DNA of 64,000 nt from Candidatus Desulfopertinax cowenii. Lineage in GTDB: Bacteria > Bacillota > Desulfotomaculia > Desulfotomaculales > Desulforudaceae. Shown here piece after piece: positions 59,432 through 64,000 of this stretch. The position numbers and the translations under genes are program-made. Under the pieces are notes generated by a model, which was not told the DNA's origin, ran no database searches, and saw only the letters and a program-made list of their open reading frames with translations. Where the stretch lies: positions 212,564-276,563 of the forward strand of contig MPOA01000001.1 of NCBI GenBank assembly GCA_001899445.1, given 5' to 3'. Positions within the stretch are counted from its first letter, which is position 1. Each line of letters opens with the position of its first letter.

Positions 59432-61513
59432 ATGCTGAACGGGGCCACAACTTTGGGATGGCGGGCGTTCCAGGGGTCTCTCGCGCGGATACTGCAGTTG
59501 ACCATCGTGGTGATCACCCCGCAGGGTGGATCGTTGGACGTGTACCACGCGCCAGGTGCGCCTCTGTCCGAGTTCGGCCGCTATCCGGCTCTGTCCGGTG
59601 CTTACAAGCAGTTTTTCCACGGTCTTTCCCAGTTGGACCGGCACACCGAGGAGATCCGCGTACTCACCGATCCTCTTGACTTGCCGGTAGCCATCGTCCC
59701 TCTGGACAACACCCTGTTTCTCGCGCTGGTTGGCGGCCTGGACAAACGGAATCCGGGGTGCAGGGCCGACTTTCAGGCCCGGCTCAAAGCCTACGGAGTA
59801 CGGGAAACCGATAGGGTGTGGGCGTTAATCCCCGTTCTTACCCCGGATGAACTTAAGAAAAAAGCCGCCAACGTTCAGCGGCTGTATACCCAGTTGCTGC
59901 GCTCCCGGGCAAAAACCACCGCCTCCGGATCACATTCGGCCCTCCCGGTAACGCTGGAAGCGATCAACACGCTGCTGGTTGATCTCCTCGATTCCGAACA
60001 CTTCGACCTGTACCTCGTCTTGGACCTGGTAGTCTGTACCCTCATCATTCTTTTTCAGGCCGAAGGAGCTTGGGTTTTCACCTATCATTATGATGCTCAA
60101 ACGACCACCGTTTACCGGGGCGGGCGTAAGCAGTTTCTGTTGGAACTCAAACGGGGTTGGGAAGCAGCGGTCAGCGGGCGACAGGATCCGGTAGCGGCCG
60201 TGGAACGGTGGAGTCGGATAATAGCGGATATCGCGCCGGAACTCCGGCTCCAGACCACGTCCTTCCAGCGGAACGACTGGGGAGCCCTTCTGGGGGTGAT
60301 CAACCCCGAGGATGAAGGGAACCTTGCGCCTGCGCTTGCCGCCTTTGCCGAACAGGTCGCCGTGGCGATGGAAGCAGCGGCACTTTGCGAATATGCGCAA
60401 CGGCGGATGGGCTCCCTTTTTAATTTCATTCGCCACGGAATCATCATTATGAACCACGACGGCAAAGCAATGGTGGCCAACCAGGCGGCAAAAAACGTTT
60501 TCGCCGCCACGGGAGCAGCTTTGCCGTTGGGTCAACCGCTTGAAGAGCACGGTTTTAGCCGGTCCGTGAAGCTGGCCGCTTGCCGCGTCGCCGCCACTGG
60601 TGAATCTTACTTCCGGCAGCAGGTAACCATCGGGCATGGTGATGCGGAACTTCACCTGATCTGGGACATCGCCCCCCTGAGGCGGGATGACGGGGTTATC
60701 GTCGGCGCGGTGCTGATCCTGGAGGATGTTACCGAAACCGTGCATCTCCACCGCCGCATGCAGGAATGGGAGAAACTGGCTACCGCCGGCCAGGTAGCCG
60801 TGGGCCTGACGCACGAAATCCGCAACCCACTGGCGGCCGCAGTCGGTGCTATTCAGCTTTTTGACCTGGTGCATGATGAAACGAAGCGCCAGGAGATACT
60901 GGCCAAGCTGCGGATCGAGCTAACCCGGATGAATAAGATTCTGACCAGTTTTTTACGCTTTGCCAAACCCGGCGCGAAGAAAAACCTGCAGTCAATAGAT
61001 TTTACCCAGGTGATCGAAGATCTTCGATTTTTGCTGCAGAGCGAAGCCAATCTGCACGATGTTGACCTGATAATCCAGGAAGCACCGCAGAACTTCCCCA
61101 AGGTACGGGTCGACACGGATAACCTGAAACAAGTGTTTATCAATATCGCCAAAAATGCCATTGAAGCGATGACGGAAAACGGGCGGCTCGAAATCTCCAT
61201 GGATTGGGATGCGGAACGAGTATGGGTCAGCTTCAAGGACAATGGCCCGGGAATCCCCAAGGAAAACCTACAGCGCGTTCTGCAACCGTTTTTCACGACG
61301 AAACCGGGAGGCACCGGCTTGGGCCTGTGGATCTCGTCTACCATCATCCAGCAAATGGGCGGCGAGCTGCGCATGGAAAGCGAATTGGGCCGGGGTACCA
61401 CGGTACACATTATTCTGCCGATCAAACCGGATCTGGACCAAGACGGAGTTTTCAAGGACAACGCCCAAACTGATGAGCAGATCTTAATCGCTAAAGGGGG
61501 AAGGTGCAAATGA
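59432..61513 (+). CDS. Soluble sensor histidine kinase with a novel N-terminal domain, PAS and GAF-like region
   Basis: 693 residues, no membrane helix. Residues 1-165 are an N-terminal domain (TIVVITPQGGSLDVYH ... VAIVPLDNTLFLALVGGLD) that resembles the general shape of a PocR-like ligand domain, but lacks its Cys residues. A GAF-like region (200-325), a PAS domain (330-440), HisKA with GLTHEIRNPLAAAVG and an intact HATPase (KNAIEAMTENG, FKDNGPGIP, GGTGLGLWIS) follow. It overlaps the Spo0F-like gene by ATGA, so its phosphate receiver is evident. Confidence 0.9.
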   Translation: MLNGATTLGWRAFQGSLARILQLTIVVITPQGGSLDVYHAPGAPLSEFGRYPALSGAYKQFFHGLSQLDRHTEEIRVLTDPLDLPVAIVPLDNTLFLALVGGLDKRNPGCRADFQARLKAYGVRETDRVWALIPVLTPDELKKKAANVQRLYTQLLRSRAKTTASGSHSALPVTLEAINTLLVDLLDSEHFDLYLVLDLVVCTLIILFQAEGAWVFTYHYDAQTTTVYRGGRKQFLLELKRGWEAAVSGRQDPVAAVERWSRIIADIAPELRLQTTSFQRNDWGALLGVINPEDEGNLAPALAAFAEQVAVAMEAAALCEYAQRRMGSLFNFIRHGIIIMNHDGKAMVANQAAKNVFAATGAALPLGQPLEEHGFSRSVKLAACRVAATGESYFRQQVTIGHGDAELHLIWDIAPLRRDDGVIVGAVLILEDVTETVHLHRRMQEWEKLATAGQVAVGLTHEIRNPLAAAVGAIQLFDLVHDETKRQEILAKLRIELTRMNKILTSFLRFAKPGAKKNLQSIDFTQVIEDLRFLLQSEANLHDVDLIIQEAPQNFPKVRVDTDNLKQVFINIAKNAIEAMTENGRLEISMDWDAERVWVSFKDNGPGIPKENLQRVLQPFFTTKPGGTGLGLWISSTIIQQMGGELRMESELGRGTTVHIILPIKPDLDQDGVFKDNAQTDEQILIAKGGRCK

Positions 61514-61881
61514 GCGCCGTGGACGTTGTGGTGATCGACGACAACGAAAGCGTACGTTGGCTCTTTCAGGAAATACTTTCCCTCGAGAGTATCGCCCACC
61601 GGATCACCGGTTCCGGCCCCGAGGGCATCCAGTTGGTGGCAGAACTCAACCCGCGCCTCGCCATCATCGACCTCAAGCTGGGAGCGATGAACGGCCTGGA
61701 GGTAGCCCGAAGAATCAGAGCGACGTCCGAAAATACCAAAATCCTGTTCGTCACCGGTTACGATAATCTCCTGGAAGACAAGGTTGACGAAGAACTGCCC
61801 GTCGTAGCCATAATCGAAAAGCCCTTTGACGTGCCCAGCCTGCTGAAGCTGGTGAAAACCGTTCTCGCCCGGGAGCAATAA
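61510..61881 (+). CDS. Single-domain response regulator, Spo0F-like
   Basis: 123 residues, a receiver only. Asp10, Asp11, Asp54, Thr82 and Lys104 are in the same numbered places as in Bacillus Spo0F (124 residues), giving VIDDNE, IIDLKLG, VTGY and EKPFD. The ATG at 61510 overlaps the kinase stop (ATGA) and follows a GGGGGAAGGTG site. It most likely takes phosphate from the kinase and passes it to a phosphotransferase (Spo0B type) in the sporulation relay. Confidence 0.88.
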   Translation: MSAVDVVVIDDNESVRWLFQEILSLESIAHRITGSGPEGIQLVAELNPRLAIIDLKLGAMNGLEVARRIRATSENTKILFVTGYDNLLEDKVDEELPVVAIIEKPFDVPSLLKLVKTVLAREQ

Positions 61882-61897
61882 CAACCCACCAAGAAGC

Positions 61898-62260
61898 CTA
61901 AAAGGCGTTGGGGATGTGCTCAAGGCGCCGGAGGTTGCCCTCCCGGTCAAAGAGCACGGCGACCACGTCGAAACGGACGGTTGTCTCCACCCGCCCCTGC
62001 AGGTAGACCTGGGCGATCTGGCGCAGGCGGCGCTGCTTGCGGTAATCGACGGTTTCCTGGGGCAGCCCGAACTCCGCCGAAGTGCGTGACCGAACCTCCA
62101 CAAACACCAGCACGCTCCCGTCCCGGGCCACCAGGTCGATTTCGCCCAGGCGGCAGCGGAAGTTTTGGGCCTCAATACGCAGGCCCCGTTTTTTGAGGTG
62201 GGCGACGGCCAGCGCTTCGCCCCTCTGCCCCAGCCACTGCCGATCCAAAGCCGGCATCAC
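61898..62260 (-). CDS. yraN: YraN (UPF0102) nuclease-like family protein
   Basis: 120 residues with the PD-(D/E)xK-like pattern LGEIDLVARDGSVLVFVEVRSRTSAEFG. The family is found next to rnhB and comM; it is thought to be a nuclease for DNA metabolism, role unproved. It follows rnhB by 16 bases on the same strand. Confidence 0.92.
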   Translation of the reverse strand: MMPALDRQWLGQRGEALAVAHLKKRGLRIEAQNFRCRLGEIDLVARDGSVLVFVEVRSRTSAEFGLPQETVDYRKQRRLRQIAQVYLQGRVETTVRFDVVAVLFDREGNLRRLEHIPNAF

Positions 62261-62276
62261 CTCACGATTTCAGCAC

Positions 62277-63104
62277 TTAAAACGAACCGTCCTCGTCTAA
62301 CTTTAGCTGGCGGGAGAGTTTCCGCAGGAAGCTAACCCGGTGTAAGGGGCAGGGACCGTACCGGGCCAGCGCCCGCCGGTGCTCGGGAGTGGCATATCCT
62401 TTGTGCCGGTCGAAGCCGTACTGCGGATACTGCCGGTGAACACGTTCCATCAGTCTGTCCCGGTAAACCTTGGCCAGGATCGAGGCCCCGGCCACCGAAG
62501 CGCTTATCCGATCCCCGCCGACCAGAGCGGTCTGTCCTCCCCGATAGGCGGGCACCGTATATGAACCGTCCACCAGTACCCACCCCGGAGGCGTACTTAA
62601 AACAGCCAAGGCGCGCCGCATGGCCAAAAGGCTCGCCTGCAGGATGTTGAGCCGTTCAATCTCCTCCACGTCGGCCATCCCGATACCCCAGGTGCGGGCC
62701 TCAAGCGCGACCCGCCGGGCGATCCGGTCGCGCACCACTCCGGTTAACAGCTTGGAGTCCTTCAGCTCGGGGATGACCGCCCGGTGGGGCAGAATCACCG
62801 CCGCGGCCACCACCGGCCCGGCCAGCGGCCCCCTCCCGGCCTCGTCCACTCCGGCCACCGGCCCGCAGCCCGCAGCTTCAAAGGCCCGTTCGTAGCTGTA
62901 CATCTCCCGCAACCGGCCAGCCTCTTCCCGCTCTCGCGCCAGCCGGCGCAGCAACTGTCGGTACAGCCGGCGGGCCCCGGCCCGGCCGTCCACCGCCAGC
63001 ATTTCTAACAGGGCCGGATCCGGTACGGCCGTCTCCTCCAGGCGCTTTCTGATTTCGCCCAGGTTCAGCGCCCTTAGATCGGGCCTGTGCTTACGGAGGG
63101 TCAT
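62277..63104 (-). CDS. rnhB: Ribonuclease HII
   Basis: About 275 residues from the ATG at 63104. The RNase HII motif GVDEAGRGPLAGPVVAAAV (two catalytic acids), ELKDSKLL, VLVDGSYTVPAYRGG and SVAGASILAKVYRDRLM are present. The N-terminal ~75 residues (LNLGEIRKRLEETAVP) are an extension common in Firmicutes RNase HII. Removes ribonucleotides from DNA. It overlaps the rbgA stop by 14 bases. Confidence 0.95.
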   Translation of the reverse strand: MTLRKHRPDLRALNLGEIRKRLEETAVPDPALLEMLAVDGRAGARRLYRQLLRRLAREREEAGRLREMYSYERAFEAAGCGPVAGVDEAGRGPLAGPVVAAAVILPHRAVIPELKDSKLLTGVVRDRIARRVALEARTWGIGMADVEEIERLNILQASLLAMRRALAVLSTPPGWVLVDGSYTVPAYRGGQTALVGGDRISASVAGASILAKVYRDRLMERVHRQYPQYGFDRHKGYATPEHRRALARYGPCPLHRVSFLRKLSRQLKLDEDGSF

Positions 63105-63936
63105 CAGATATCTCCGGAGCATCCAAAGTAAAACGGCCGAGCATGCCGTTCCGGAAGTCCTTGATCAGCATTGCGGCCGTCTTTTCGTGGTCCACTTTTC
63201 CGCCAGGGAGCAGGAGTCCCCGCTTCAAACCGATTACCTCCAGCAGGTCGGCGGCCTCTCCTGGAATCACCCGGAGGTTGTAACGTTTCCGCAACGCCCG
63301 CGGGTTGTGCCGCGTAATCCACGACACCAGCCACCCGGCTACTTCCTCCCGGTTCACGAACTCATCCGGAAACGCGCCGGTGGCGGCCAGCTTGTAACCA
63401 ACTTCGGGATCGTCCGTCCGCGGCCAGAGCGTCCCGGGGGTATCCAGCAGCTCGAGCCGGCGGCTGATCCGGATCCACTGCTTGCCCCGGGTGATTCCCG
63501 GTTTCTTGCCGGTCCGCGCCACCCGTTGCCCGGTCAGCCGGTTTATAAACGAGGACTTGCCCACGTTGGGGATTCCGACGGTGATTGCCCGGCAAGCCTG
63601 GATCCTGTCCCCGGTCGCTCCGTCCATCAACTGCCGCACAGCCTGAAAAACGTTCTCCACCCGCCCGCCCCGGGCAGCGTTGAACTTCAGGACCGGAGTT
63701 CCGCCGGCGTTCAACAGTTCGAGCCACCGGCGCGTCAGCGCCGGATCTGCAAGATCAGGCTTGGTGAGAACGAGTATGCGGGGTTTATGAGCAATCAAGT
63801 CGTTAAGCGCCGGGTTTCTGCTACTGCGCGGGATGCGGGCATCGGCCAGCTCAAACACGAGATTGCAGAGCCGCAGTTGTTCACGGATCAAACGCTTGGC
63901 TTTGGCCATATGACCGGGGTACCACTGCACCGACAT
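63091..63936 (-). CDS. rbgA: Ribosome biogenesis GTPase RbgA (YlqF)
   Basis: 281 residues, a circularly permuted GTPase for 50S ribosome assembly. Motif order G4-G1-G3 is visible: LVLTKPDLAD, then GIPNVGKSSFINRL, then LLDTPGTLWPR. The N-terminal WYPGHMAKAKRLI is the family signature. The gene is preceded by a GGGCAGGGTG site. In Bacillus it is upstream of rnhB, as here. Confidence 0.96.
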   Translation of the reverse strand: MSVQWYPGHMAKAKRLIREQLRLCNLVFELADARIPRSSRNPALNDLIAHKPRILVLTKPDLADPALTRRWLELLNAGGTPVLKFNAARGGRVENVFQAVRQLMDGATGDRIQACRAITVGIPNVGKSSFINRLTGQRVARTGKKPGITRGKQWIRISRRLELLDTPGTLWPRTDDPEVGYKLAATGAFPDEFVNREEVAGWLVSWITRHNPRALRKRYNLRVIPGEAADLLEVIGLKRGLLLPGGKVDHEKTAAMLIKDFRNGMLGRFTLDAPEISDDPP

Positions 63937-64000
63937 TCTTTTAACACCCTGCCCTTAAGCACCGGGAGATTTGAGCCCGGCCGCGGGCGTTACTGCGCCG

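Noticed and set aside
60853-62175. 440-codon open frame on the minus strand
   Set aside because: Opposite the kinase and Spo0F-like genes and across yraN; its residues (many Arg, Ser, Cys, Trp) are typical of a shadow frame.
63937-64000. 3' end of a further minus-strand gene at the window edge
   Set aside because: A frame is open from 64000 to a TAA near 63949, but its 17 residues (Arg/Ala-rich) do not resemble LepB or RplS, which often precede rbgA; too short to call.

Overview
The window is a gene-dense (about 60% G+C) chromosomal segment of an endospore-forming Firmicute. The sporulation genes (alpha/beta-type SASP, SpoIIM, SPOCS-domain proteins), RemA, the SteA/SteB-like pair, dapL, an anaerobic four-subunit 2-oxoacid:ferredoxin oxidoreductase and the frequent TTG/GTG starts suggest an anaerobic Clostridia member of the Desulfotomaculum/Pelotomaculum/Desulforudis type. 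That placement is inference; no rRNA gene is present.

Layout. 0-3.1 kb (minus): the housekeeping block yicC-remA-gmk-rpoZ-coaBC, the last cut by the window start. 3.2-5.4 kb: two SPOCS-domain proteins and a collagen-like protein, possibly spore surface. 5.5-17 kb (minus): lysine/aspartate genes (aspartate aminotransferase, dapL, dapF), an M20 peptidase, korDABC with a P-loop ATPase, a MraY-like and a GT2 glycosyltransferase, SteB-like and SteA-like; most are overlapping or nearly so. 17-20.5 kb: KhtT/KefB-type K+ antiporter, a Thi4 thiazole synthase with the His (sulfide-dependent) active-site variant, tRNA-Leu(CAG) with clear promoter and terminator, and a BON protein. 20.8-23.9 kb: an agrB-agrD quorum-sensing locus with an unknown membrane protein and a membrane histidine kinase but no response regulator. 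24-26 kb: small membrane proteins, DUF5677, DUF554, and a SASP with a good sigma-G-type promoter. 26-36 kb (minus): SNase lipoprotein, recA, cinA, a compact FtsH-like protease with a partner, rimO, rodZ-like, ftsK/spoIIIE. 36-45 kb: bifunctional nuclease, uppP, a zinc-binding lipoprotein, a zincin, ylzJ-tepA, spoIIM, a TM1266-like regulator, yjbQ, HAD, RDD, yifB and a mazEF-type toxin-antitoxin pair; then a truncated histone-deacetylase-like gene.

46.4-58.1 kb (minus) holds the most unusual object: seven genes with gaps of 20 nt or less, or overlaps. In transcription order: a helical protein of unknown family; a chimera of a SelA-like (selenocysteine synthase) fold that has lost its PLP lysine, joined to PAS-GGDEF-HD(GYP); a methyltransferase; a ketosynthase-like enzyme with a Cys-His-Asn rather than Cys-His-His active site; a 7TM-GAF-PAS histidine kinase; a paralogous kinase with an eroded ATP site; and an HD-GYP response regulator. 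I infer a signalling operon that may couple production of a small acyl molecule to cyclic-di-GMP turnover.

58.4-64 kb: a 3D-domain protein, a soluble histidine kinase followed by a Spo0F-like single-domain regulator, then yraN, rnhB and rbgA. With the agr kinase and the two kinases above there are four sensor kinases, none next to a DNA-binding regulator. That fits a phosphorelay (sporulation) style of signalling, but is inference.
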